Assembly (NCBI GenBank): GCA_027346125.1
Contig: DAIEST010000057.1
Location: 1-9,095 of the forward strand
DNA length: 9,095 nt
Reading direction: 5' to 3'
DNA from: Leptospirillum sp.
GTDB lineage: Bacteria > Nitrospirota > Leptospirillia > Leptospirillales > Leptospirillaceae
Part shown: one piece after another, positions 1 to 6,559 of the stretch
Layout of the letters: every line of letters begins with the position of its first letter
Position numbering within the stretch: position 1 is the stretch's first letter
Translations under genes and position numbers: made by a program
Notes under the pieces: model-generated
What the model saw: only the letters and a program-made list of their open reading frames with translations
Told to the model about the DNA's origin: nothing
Database searches by the model: none

Positions 1-241
1 CGACCGGAGAGGTGGAGACGGGTTTCAGCACGTTGTTGGACTGGAGCGAGAAGGCGTAGATCCCGCTTCCTGTTCCGACATAGAGGATTGTTCCGGTGGA
101 GGTGGCCACGTCCGGACCCCCTCCGCAGGCGGTTATTCCGAAGAGGCCGAAGAGACAGAGGAACCCGAAGAAGCCGAAGGAAAGACCAGGGGAAAGAAAT
201 GCCCGGATCGATCGGGAAAGACTGCTGTGTGCTGGTGTCAT
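1..241 (-). CDS. Lipoprotein, probable beta-propeller (lactonase/YncE-like), N-terminal part only
   Basis: The minus frame is open from an ATG at 241 to the window edge, giving 80 codons, so the 3' part lies outside. The N-terminus is a lipoprotein signal peptide: a positively charged n-region (Arg at 10 and 13), a Phe/Leu/Gly-rich hydrophobic stretch at about 14-35, and the lipobox I36-T37-A38-C39. Gly at +2 rather than Asp would fit outer-membrane sorting if the organism is diderm. The mature part begins with small residues and then reads ILYVGTGSGIYAFSL, resembling the first blade of beta-propeller proteins of the 6-phosphogluconolactonase/YncE type. Only about 40 mature residues are visible, so the fold call is inference; the lipoprotein call is strong. 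The start was chosen because no other ATG, GTG or TTG precedes the signal peptide nearby. A GGAG lies 14 nt upstream, which is long for a ribosome binding site. The gene follows the permease after 74 nt with no clear terminator between them. Confidence 0.8.
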   Translation of the reverse strand, partial: MTPAHSSLSRSIRAFLSPGLSFGFFGFLCLFGLFGITACGGGPDVATSTGTILYVGTGSGIYAFSLQSNNVLKPVSTSPV

Positions 242-315
242 GTCGGGTTCGTTTTCTCCGCTTGCCAGGGAACTTGTCAGATTCCGTCCGATCTTACTGG
301 AACGCCCTCTCCCGA

Positions 316-1746
316 TCAAGACGAAAGATCGTTTTTTTCGGCGGAGGCCGATAAAAGCTGGATTCTTCTTCCCAGGAAGTAAAAGAGCAGGCCAACTGCA
401 AGCCATCCTGCGAGAAGGACGATGGTGGAGTGCGGGACAGAGCCGATCAGGACGAGATCCATCACGATGGAAAGAATGGGGAGTGCCGGGACCCATGGAC
501 AATGGAACGCTCCCGGAACCGGAGGATGGATCCGGCGGAACCGGAGCAGGGCCAGGGCCACGAGAATGAAGGAAAAGAGCGTTCCCGCCGACGTGAGCCT
601 GGCCAATGTCCCGATCGGAAAGATCATGGCCGGGATCGACACCGAAACCATGAGAACCGCCAGGGTCGGGACGGGAGTTCTCCATTTCGGGTGGACCCGG
701 CTCATGAACGGAGGCATCAGTCCGTCCCGTGCCATCATGACCAGGATCCGGCTCTGGGCGAACAGAAGGACAAGAAGAACGCTTGTCAGTCCGACAAGCG
801 CTCCCAGGGTGACGAGCGTTTCTCCGAACCGGACACCCACGGCCAGGAGCGCCTTGGCCACAGGTGCGGGATCGTTGAGTGTCAGGGAGGGAACCATGCC
901 GGTCAGGACAAAGGCGACCGCCATGTAGAGCAGGGTCGAAAGACCGAGGGAGGCAATGATGCCGAACGGGACGTCCCTCTGGGGGTCGTGGGCTTCTTCC
1001 GACGCCGTTGTTACGGCATCGAATCCGACGTAGGAGAAAAAGATCGTCATGGTTCCGGACAGAACGCCCCAACCTCCGTGCAAAAAGAACGGATGCCAGT
1101 TCGCCGGCTGGATGTGCTGGCTTCCGAGGATGAGGAACAGTGCGATGATGCCGACCTTGACGGCAACCATGACGTTGTTGAAGGAAGAGGATTTCCGGGT
1201 GCCGATCATGAGAAGACCGAGAATCAGGATCAGGATGACTCCGGCCGGAAGGTCGACCGTACCCCCTTCAAAGGGATTCCGGGTCAGCGCCTGGGGCAGG
1301 TAAGGGATGCCCAGTCCCAGAAGAAGGGACTTGACGTAGCCGGCCCACCCGATCGCGACCGCGACCGCGCCGACGGCATAGGTCAGGATCAGGGCCCACC
1401 CGGTGAGAAATGCCGGAATCTCTCCGAAGGCCAGCGACACGTAGGCATAAGCGGAACCGGTAACGGGGACGGAGGAGGCGAATTCGGCATAGATCAGGGC
1501 GGCAAGCGTGGCGATGATTCCCCCGAGCAGAAAGGAAAGGGTCACAGACGGTCCCGCATACCGGGATGCCGCAATCCCCGTCAGGACGAAAACGCCGACA
1601 CCGATCACTCCTCCGATGCCGAGGAGGGTCAGATCCAGTCGTCCCAGGGACCGCTTGAGCCGCAAATGCTCAAGACGGCTCTGGTCCAGGTACCTTGATG
1701 GGTGTTTGGGGGAGAGCAGGCGGGTTTTGAGGTTGTCCGTGTTCAT
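316..1746 (-). CDS. APC-superfamily amino acid permease (cationic amino acid transporter type)
   Basis: This 476-residue inner-membrane transporter probably carries amino acids by proton symport or exchange; the substrate cannot be read from the sequence. A basic cytoplasmic N-terminus of about 38 residues leads into TM1 with the family's glycine-rich helix break (GIGGVIGVGVFVLTG, residues 43-57). About twelve hydrophobic segments follow, ending near residue 458. The TM6 region and following loop (FFSYVGFDAVTTASEEAHDP, residues 236-255) are the characteristic APC/CAT signature, and a conserved loop reads QSRILVMMARDGLMP (331-345). The length fits the YfnA/CAT group. The frame stays open far upstream, into the neighbouring nuclease gene, but that extension is out of frame with the real upstream gene and has no transporter features. 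The ATG at 1746 is therefore the best start. It has no good Shine-Dalgarno, but a nine-codon ORF ends across it. The gene lies 55 nt after the NYN gene. Confidence 0.9.
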   Translation of the reverse strand: MNTDNLKTRLLSPKHPSRYLDQSRLEHLRLKRSLGRLDLTLLGIGGVIGVGVFVLTGIAASRYAGPSVTLSFLLGGIIATLAALIYAEFASSVPVTGSAYAYVSLAFGEIPAFLTGWALILTYAVGAVAVAIGWAGYVKSLLLGLGIPYLPQALTRNPFEGGTVDLPAGVILILILGLLMIGTRKSSSFNNVMVAVKVGIIALFLILGSQHIQPANWHPFFLHGGWGVLSGTMTIFFSYVGFDAVTTASEEAHDPQRDVPFGIIASLGLSTLLYMAVAFVLTGMVPSLTLNDPAPVAKALLAVGVRFGETLVTLGALVGLTSVLLVLLFAQSRILVMMARDGLMPPFMSRVHPKWRTPVPTLAVLMVSVSIPAMIFPIGTLARLTSAGTLFSFILVALALLRFRRIHPPVPGAFHCPWVPALPILSIVMDLVLIGSVPHSTIVLLAGWLAVGLLFYFLGRRIQLLSASAEKNDLSS

Positions 1747-1801
1747 CCTGCAGGGGAGATCGCATGGGTCATGGGCTAGAAAGGTCTCCGGGGTGGTCGG
1801 G

Positions 1802-2341
1802 TCAAAGATTCTGGAGCGTTCGCCGTCGGGCTCGTTCCTTTTTTGAAAGTCGCCTCGGATTGCCTTTTTTCTTTCCGTCTTTCCGGGAGTCGTCCGGATC
1901 GTCGTCCCCGGTTTTTTCCGGAGCAGGGTAAGAGGGGGGACGGGGAAGTGTCCGCTGGCCGACCCGGGCCATGAATTCCCGGGCGCCCACGACGCGGGAT
2001 CCTTCCTGCTGAGCCCTGTCGATGACCTCCCGGTCGGATGTGACCACGACTGCCTGCTCCCGGTAGCGCATGGCCAGCCGGACCAGGACGCTGTCTGCCG
2101 AGCCTTCCTCTTCCGAGAACAGGACCGAGAGACCGCCGCCAGACGAGCGATAGGACTCCCTTTCCGGGGCGAAGCCGTCGAAGATGAGCGTGATCTGGAC
2201 ATCCTCATCCATGCGGGAGCGATATTCTTCGAGAAGACGGATGAGACGGATCCGCTCGTGGGCAAGAACTTCCCGGTTTTTCCGGAACCGTCCTTCCGAC
2301 CCGATCACATTGTACCCGTCGACCAGAATGAACCGGCCCAT
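1802..2341 (-). CDS. NYN-domain ribonuclease, YacP/Rae1-like
   Basis: This 179-residue protein has a PIN-like NYN domain at about residues 3-127. It starts with the family signature FILVDGYNVIG (D8, N11), followed by a second acidic strand (LIFDGF, D55), D83 in the helix after the predicted sheet edge, and VVVTSDREV (D103). Together these form the metal-binding acidic cluster expected of an active endonuclease. Bacillus Rae1 (YacP) is a ribosome-associated mRNA endonuclease of this family, so mRNA cleavage on the ribosome is a reasonable inference, not something shown here. The C-terminal 45 or so residues are low-complexity, first acidic and then strongly basic (KKKGNPRRLSKKERARRR), suitable for RNA or ribosome contact. 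The start is well supported: AGGAGGAG lies about 5 nt before the ATG, and the domain begins at residue 3. Longer upstream readings run into the GNAT gene in another frame. The gene sits 73 nt after the GNAT gene. Confidence 0.87.
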   Translation of the reverse strand: MGRFILVDGYNVIGSEGRFRKNREVLAHERIRLIRLLEEYRSRMDEDVQITLIFDGFAPERESYRSSGGGLSVLFSEEEGSADSVLVRLAMRYREQAVVVTSDREVIDRAQQEGSRVVGAREFMARVGQRTLPRPPSYPAPEKTGDDDPDDSRKDGKKKGNPRRLSKKERARRRTLQNL

Positions 2342-2358
2342 GGCGCTCCTCCTGTGGA
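2334..2358 (-). promoter_or_regulatory. Strong Shine-Dalgarno deciding the NYN gene start
   Basis: On the minus strand, ACAGGAGGAGCGCC directly precedes the ATG at 2341. It is the best ribosome binding site of the main cluster. It rules out the much longer upstream start, and it suggests translation independent of the preceding GNAT gene. Confidence 0.75.
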
Positions 2359-2414
2359 CAGTGTGCCATGATCCGGTCGAAAAGTGCAAAAAGTGCCAGG
2401 GTCGAACGGCGGGT

Positions 2415-2891
2415 TCAGCGGGTCTGGTCCGGATACTTTCCGAAGCAGAGAATGTCGGCGTGGTGGTAGTGGTCGGGAAGCACCGATTCCGGACGGTATC
2501 CGAGAGACAGAAAAAACGGGATATTCCGCTCGGTCTGGAGAAGGGTGCAGAGATGGATCTTGTGTGCGTCGGGAGGAACCCGTTTCTCGAGTTCACGGAT
2601 CAGGGCCCGGCCGATTCCCTGTCCATGAAGCCGGGGAAGCACGGAAATTTTCCGGACAAAGACGACCCCCTCGATCGTGGCGAAGCGGACGGAGCCCAGA
2701 ATGGTTCCGTCCGGAGTCCGGGCGACCAGGATCGTTTTCTGTCCGGCATCCTGGAGCAGTTCCTCAAGGGTTTCCCGGATCCAGGGATCGGGGTCGACCC
2801 GTGGGGCATGGATTCCGAATGCCTGACGCTGGACCTCGAGGATTTCCGGGAAATCCTCCGGTCGGGCCACGACGACGTCGAAATCCATCAC
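2415..2891 (-). CDS. GNAT family N-acetyltransferase
   Basis: This 158-residue protein covers a single GNAT domain. It would transfer an acetyl group from acetyl-CoA to an unknown amine substrate in the cytoplasm. Visible motifs are the N-terminal VVVARPEDFPEILEVQRQAF (strand 1 and helix 1, residues 6-25), strand 4 with the acetyl-CoA pyrophosphate loop RLHGQGIGRAL (87-97, the Q/RxxGxG/A motif A), and motif B NIPFFLSLGYRPES (123-136). The likely start is GTG at 2891 or the adjacent ATG at 2888; the second would give a one-base TGATG overlap with the tatD stop. Either way the gene is translationally coupled to tatD and belongs to the same transcript. No RimI-specific signature was recognised, so the substrate remains open. 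Confidence 0.85.
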   Translation of the reverse strand: MMDFDVVVARPEDFPEILEVQRQAFGIHAPRVDPDPWIRETLEELLQDAGQKTILVARTPDGTILGSVRFATIEGVVFVRKISVLPRLHGQGIGRALIRELEKRVPPDAHKIHLCTLLQTERNIPFFLSLGYRPESVLPDHYHHADILCFGKYPDQTR

Positions 2892-3673
2892 ACGGTTTCC
2901 GGCAGGGCAAACAGGGTACGGGTGTTGTCCCGGATGGAGCGGGCCAGGTCGACGGGATCGGCCGCCCTGACCAGGCTCAGAACCGACAGTGTTTCCGGAA
3001 GGTAGGCCGGTTCGTTGGTTTTCCCCCGGTAGGGAACGGGGGAAAGATACGGGCAGTCCGTTTCGACCAGGATGCGGTGGAGGGGAACCTGCCGGGCGAC
3101 TTCCCTGAGGGATTCGGCGTTCCGGAAGGTCAGGATGCCCGAGAAGGAGAGGTAGAATCCCATTTCAAGAGCCCGGTCCGCGGCTTTCCTGTCTCCGGTG
3201 AAACAGTGGAGGACGCCGGGTCGGGAAGGCAACGACGCGCTCTCCAGAATGGAGAAGAGGGTGTCGAACGAATCCCGGCAATGGATGACAAGTGGCAGGT
3301 CGCGGGAGAAGGCCAGCTTTATCTGGCCCCGGAACGAGCGTTCCTGGGCTTCCCTGGAGGGTTCGGGGTAGGAAAAATCGAGCCCGGTTTCTCCGATCCC
3401 GACAACCTTGGGTTCTGTGCTCAGTCTTTCGATCTCGCTGCCGAGTTCTGTGTTCCACAGATTGGCGTCTCCGGGATGAAGTCCCACCGTGGCAAAAACG
3501 TTTGGAATCCGTGCGGCCAGACGGATCGATTCGCGGGATCGTTCCAGGTCGGTCCCTACATTGATGAGGGCTTCAAGTCCGGCCTGTCTGGCGCGTTCAT
3601 AGACCTCCCCGGAAGAATGGGTTTCCGGCATGAGATTCAGGTGGGCGTGGCTGTCGATGAACGGAAGGACCAT
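2888..3673 (-). CDS. tatD: TatD family metal-dependent hydrolase (DNase)
   Basis: This 261-residue amidohydrolase-fold protein matches the usual TatD/YcfH length. Metal-binding residues are all in place: H9 and H11 in FIDSHAHLN, E95 in GIGETGLDF, H131 in LVIHCRDSF, H156 in VLHCFTGD and D206 in LVETDCPYL. The family acts as Mg-dependent 3'-5' exonuclease or AP endonuclease on DNA and RNA, with roles in repair and DNA turnover; the exact substrate cannot be inferred. The ATG at 3673 lies 8 nt after the metG stop, preceded by GGGGGCGAG. The stop overlaps the GNAT start. A metG-tatD pairing (metS-yabD in Bacillus) is common in bacteria, which supports both the name and a shared transcript. Confidence 0.95.
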   Translation of the reverse strand: MVLPFIDSHAHLNLMPETHSSGEVYERARQAGLEALINVGTDLERSRESIRLAARIPNVFATVGLHPGDANLWNTELGSEIERLSTEPKVVGIGETGLDFSYPEPSREAQERSFRGQIKLAFSRDLPLVIHCRDSFDTLFSILESASLPSRPGVLHCFTGDRKAADRALEMGFYLSFSGILTFRNAESLREVARQVPLHRILVETDCPYLSPVPYRGKTNEPAYLPETLSVLSLVRAADPVDLARSIRDNTRTLFALPETV

Positions 3674-3681
3674 CTCGCCCC

Positions 3682-5712
3682 CTAGCGGATTTCCGAACCG
3701 GGGTCCAGATCCCGGTCGAAGGTGATCAGCGAAACGCCTCCCTCTGTCTGTGCGGCCAGGACCATTCCCTGGGACTCGACCCCCATGAGTTTGGCCGGCT
3801 TCAGGTTGGCAAGCACCAGAATGGTTTTTCCGACCAGTTCCTCAGGAGTGTACGAGCCGGCAATCCCCGCGACCACAGTACGTTTTTCCCGGCCGATATC
3901 GACTGTCAGTTTCAGAAGCTTCTTCGATTTGGGCACCGGTTCCGCGGCGAGCACCCTGGCGGGAGTCAGTTCGACTTTCTGGAACGCTTCCAGGTCGATT
4001 TCCGGTTTTGCAGGTCTGGCCTCGGGCTGTACCTGACCGGGATTTTCGGGATCCGTCGACGGTGCGTCCCCCGGGGAAGCGAGAACGGGAGTTCCTCCGC
4101 TTTTTTCCGGAGGTTCCTGTCTGGAAGGGCGCGGCTCCTTCTGGACAGAGCCATCCGGGTTCCTTTTTTCGAACAGGGGAGAGACCGGTTCCAGCGCAAG
4201 CGTTTTCGGAAGTCTTCCCCAGACGCCATCCGTCTGGTAGGAAAGTCCCGTCAGGGACTCTGTCGATTTCAGGGATTCGAATATCCGTATCGCAGTCTGG
4301 GGCATGAACGGAGCAAGGTAGACTGCGGTGATCCGGACTCCCTCGAGAAGGTCCGAAAGGACGCTGTCCAGTTCGTTCTTGCGTCCGGGGTCCTTGGCCA
4401 GGACCCATGGAGCCCTGCTGTCGACATACCGGTTCAGAAGGCTGATGAAGTTCCAGAGAACGCCCAGCGCCTTGTGGAATTCGAAGCGCAGCGCGAGACG
4501 GGGAACTTCGGGCAGCATCTCCCGTGCCGCCTGAAGAAGTTCCGGGGAGGGGGTGTAGTCCTCCGGTATCCGGAACACGCCGGCTTCGCCGTAGCGGTTC
4601 GCCATGGCGACGACACGGGACAGGAGGTTCCCCAGATCGTTGGCCAGATCGGCGTTGACGCGCTGGACCAGCGCACTGTCCGAAAAATCGGCGTCCTGTC
4701 CGAACTGTCCTTCCCTCATGAGAAAATAACGGAGGATGTCGGAGCCGTACCGCTCGGCATAGACAACGGGGTCCACTGCGTTCCCGCGGCTCTTGGACAT
4801 TTTCTCCCCGTTTACGGTCCACCATCCATGGGCGAAGATGAGGCGGGGAGGCTCCAGGTCGAGGGCATGCAGGATGGTTGGCCAGTAGACGGCATGGGTA
4901 GTCAGGATATCTTTTCCGATCACATGGGTGGCCGGCCAGAGGCGCTTCAGGTTCTCCGCCCCTCCCGGGCTGGACAGGGGGACGGTGATGTAGTTCAGTA
5001 GCGCATCGAACCAGACGTAGGTGACATATTCTTTCGCGAACGGGATGGGAATGCCCCATGGCATGCGCGAGACCGGTCTGGAGATGCAGAGGTCTTCCAG
5101 CGGTTTCTCCAGAAACCCCATGATTTCGTTGTACCGGCTTTCCGGCCGGATGGATTCCGGATGTTCCCGGTACCAGTTGACGAGCCAGTCCTGGTATCGG
5201 CTCATCCGGAAGAAATAATTCGTTTCCCGAACCTGTTCGACGGGCCGCTTGCAGTCCGGACAGAGGCCGTCCGGAACGTCCTTCTGTGTCCAGAACCGTT
5301 CATCGAACATGCAATACCAGCCCTCGTAGGGCCCCTCGTAGATGTCTCCCTTTTTCCAGAGACGGTCGAGCGCGTCCTGGACGCCCAGGATGTGGCGATC
5401 CTCGGTTGTCCTGACAAAGTCGTCGTTCGAGATCCGGAAGGATTTCCACAGATCTCGGAACCGGGGCATGATCCGGTCCACGTAGATTTTCGGGGAAAGA
5501 TTGAATTTCTGTGCAGACTGCCAGACTTTCTGTCCGTGTTCGTCTGTCCCGGTCAGGAAGAAAACCGGCTTTCCGGTCATCCGGGCGGTGCGGGCGACGA
5601 CATCGCAGGCGATTGTGGTATAGGCGTGGCCGATGTGGGGGATATCGTTGACGTAGTAGATCGGGGTAGTCAGGTACAGCCACTCCCGAGGGGACGTTTC
5701 GTTCAGGTCCAT
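3682..5712 (-). CDS. metG: Methionine--tRNA ligase with C-terminal tRNA-binding domain
   Basis: MetG activates methionine with ATP and charges tRNA-Met and initiator tRNA. The 676-residue protein has the class I signatures HIGH (H26-H29, within DIPHIGHAYTT) and KMSKS (304-308, EKMSKSRGN). A zinc-knuckle insert lies at about 130-160, followed by the alpha-helical anticodon-binding domain to about 510. A Pro/Glu/Ser-rich linker of about 50 residues then leads to an EMAPII/Trbp111-like OB-fold domain (about 571-676, with NLKPAKLMGVESQGMVLAA), which promotes dimerisation and tRNA binding. The knuckle reads WYCMFDERFW then LCPDCKRP: C134, C151 and C154 are present, but the position of the expected second cysteine (CxxC) is D137. 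The start is supported by AAAGGATCAGG just before the ATG. The gene is 34 nt downstream of ricT and 8 nt upstream of tatD. Confidence 0.97.
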   Translation of the reverse strand: MDLNETSPREWLYLTTPIYYVNDIPHIGHAYTTIACDVVARTARMTGKPVFFLTGTDEHGQKVWQSAQKFNLSPKIYVDRIMPRFRDLWKSFRISNDDFVRTTEDRHILGVQDALDRLWKKGDIYEGPYEGWYCMFDERFWTQKDVPDGLCPDCKRPVEQVRETNYFFRMSRYQDWLVNWYREHPESIRPESRYNEIMGFLEKPLEDLCISRPVSRMPWGIPIPFAKEYVTYVWFDALLNYITVPLSSPGGAENLKRLWPATHVIGKDILTTHAVYWPTILHALDLEPPRLIFAHGWWTVNGEKMSKSRGNAVDPVVYAERYGSDILRYFLMREGQFGQDADFSDSALVQRVNADLANDLGNLLSRVVAMANRYGEAGVFRIPEDYTPSPELLQAAREMLPEVPRLALRFEFHKALGVLWNFISLLNRYVDSRAPWVLAKDPGRKNELDSVLSDLLEGVRITAVYLAPFMPQTAIRIFESLKSTESLTGLSYQTDGVWGRLPKTLALEPVSPLFEKRNPDGSVQKEPRPSRQEPPEKSGGTPVLASPGDAPSTDPENPGQVQPEARPAKPEIDLEAFQKVELTPARVLAAEPVPKSKKLLKLTVDIGREKRTVVAGIAGSYTPEELVGKTILVLANLKPAKLMGVESQGMVLAAQTEGGVSLITFDRDLDPGSEIR

Positions 5713-5746
5713 CCTGATCCTTTCGAATCTGCCGGGAGAATCCCGG
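5713..5746 (-). other. ricT-metG intercistronic gap with short hairpin and metG ribosome binding site
   Basis: Directly after the ricT stop lies a perfect inverted repeat, CCGGGA-TTC-TCCCGG in minus orientation with equivalent plus-strand arms at 5732-5737 and 5741-5746: a 6-bp stem with a 3-nt loop. No U-tract follows, so it does not look like a factor-independent terminator. It may act as a 3'-end stabiliser or a spacer before the metG Shine-Dalgarno (AGGATCAGG, 5713-5721). A role is inference. Confidence 0.4.
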
Positions 5747-6559
5747 TCAGGAGAGGGTTGCGAGGGGAAAAACGGTCGGTTGTGGAGGGAGTTCGCGGGG
5801 ATCGTTGTCCACCGGGACCCATTCTTCCCGGCGTTCGGCGGTCTTCTCGTAGGAAAGACAGCACTTGAGACGCCCGCACATGCCAGTCGTCTTCATCGGG
5901 TTCATTTCTGGATCGAAGTCACGGGCCTGACGGGTGGTGACCGATTGGAACTCCCGAAGGAACGTGGAGCAGCAGAGGGCTTTTCCGCAGGGGCCTATCC
6001 CGTCCAGCAGGGCTGAGTGTTCCCGTGGGCTGATCTGGCGGAGTTCGTGCCGGCCACGGAACTGGGAGTGGATGTCCTTGACCAGTTCCCGGAAGTCTAC
6101 CCGGCCCTCCGCGGTGTAGTAGATGATGAATTCCGTCGTGGCCAGGTTGCCTGTGACTTCGACGATATTCATTCCAAGATTCCGGGACTGGGAGCGTTCC
6201 CGGACGAAGATGCTCAGGGAACTTTCCCGTGCCCGGAGCGTGACGGTCTTCGCCGCGTCGCCCGGTCCCATGAACCGGATGAAACGATACTCCGGAGTGG
6301 TGGCCTCGATGTCGGTATTCTGGATACGCGGGGATTCCGCAAGGGTCATCGGGACTGGGCCGATATCCGACTCTCCCAGGATCCGGTCTCCGATCCGGAA
6401 GGTCAGTCCTTCCTGGCAGGGGGCCGCGAGCGTCCTGTTCGGGCCCAGATTCTTGATCTGGGTCGTCAGAACCCAGTACTCCCCGGTGAGCGGAGGGCGC
6501 GAAACGATCTTGTTCTGGGACTTGTTCGGTCCCGTATCAGAAGACTTCTGGCGTTTCAT
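5747..6559 (-). CDS. ricT: PSP1 domain protein, RicT/YaaT-like
   Basis: This 270-residue protein matches the PSP1 C-terminal family. The signature region is at about 150-240: RVDFRELVKDIHSQF, then IGPCGKALCCSTFL and MCGRLKCCLSYE, giving cysteines C191, C196, C197, C228, C233 and C234. In Bacillus subtilis RicT joins RicA and RicF in the Y-complex, which binds Fe-S clusters and promotes RNase Y-dependent mRNA maturation. All the cluster-type cysteines are kept here, so Fe-S binding is plausible. No ricA or ricF is present in the window. The N-terminal 30 residues are polar and probably disordered, and the C-terminal tail is proline-rich. The ATG at 6559 overlaps the holB stop (ATGA), indicating translational coupling. 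The holB-ricT(yaaT) linkage is conserved in Firmicutes and supports the assignment; the molecular role outside Firmicutes is less certain. Confidence 0.92.
   Translation of the reverse strand: MKRQKSSDTGPNKSQNKIVSRPPLTGEYWVLTTQIKNLGPNRTLAAPCQEGLTFRIGDRILGESDIGPVPMTLAESPRIQNTDIEATTPEYRFIRFMGPGDAAKTVTLRARESSLSIFVRERSQSRNLGMNIVEVTGNLATTEFIIYYTAEGRVDFRELVKDIHSQFRGRHELRQISPREHSALLDGIGPCGKALCCSTFLREFQSVTTRQARDFDPEMNPMKTTGMCGRLKCCLSYEKTAERREEWVPVDNDPRELPPQPTVFPLATLS

Noticed and set aside
430..1698. Long plus-strand open frame opposite the permease
   Set aside because: Its translation is extremely Asp/Arg/Gly-rich without hydrophobic structure; it is the antisense shadow of a GC-rich gene.
316..2265. 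Very long reading of the permease frame (649 residues)
   Set aside because: The extra N-terminus overlaps the NYN gene out of frame and is Ser/Arg/Pro-rich with no permease features; the transporter starts at 1746.
2380..2396. Tandem AAAAGTGC repeat between the NYN and GNAT genes
   Set aside because: Two copies of 8-9 bases only; too short to be meaningful.
2342..2596. N-terminal extension of the NYN gene
   Set aside because: It overlaps the GNAT gene in another frame, and the strong Shine-Dalgarno plus the domain start at residue 3 fix the ATG at 2341.
2384..3685. Long plus-strand open frame opposite GNAT and tatD
   Set aside because: Gly/Arg/Phe-rich shadow spanning two well-supported minus genes.
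3842..5059. Second long minus frame inside metG
   Set aside because: Arg/Pro/Ser-rich out-of-frame reading of metG, whose motifs are intact in the main frame.
5161..5868. Plus-strand frame opposite metG and ricT
   Set aside because: Shadow frame; crosses the intergenic gap and lacks any domain.
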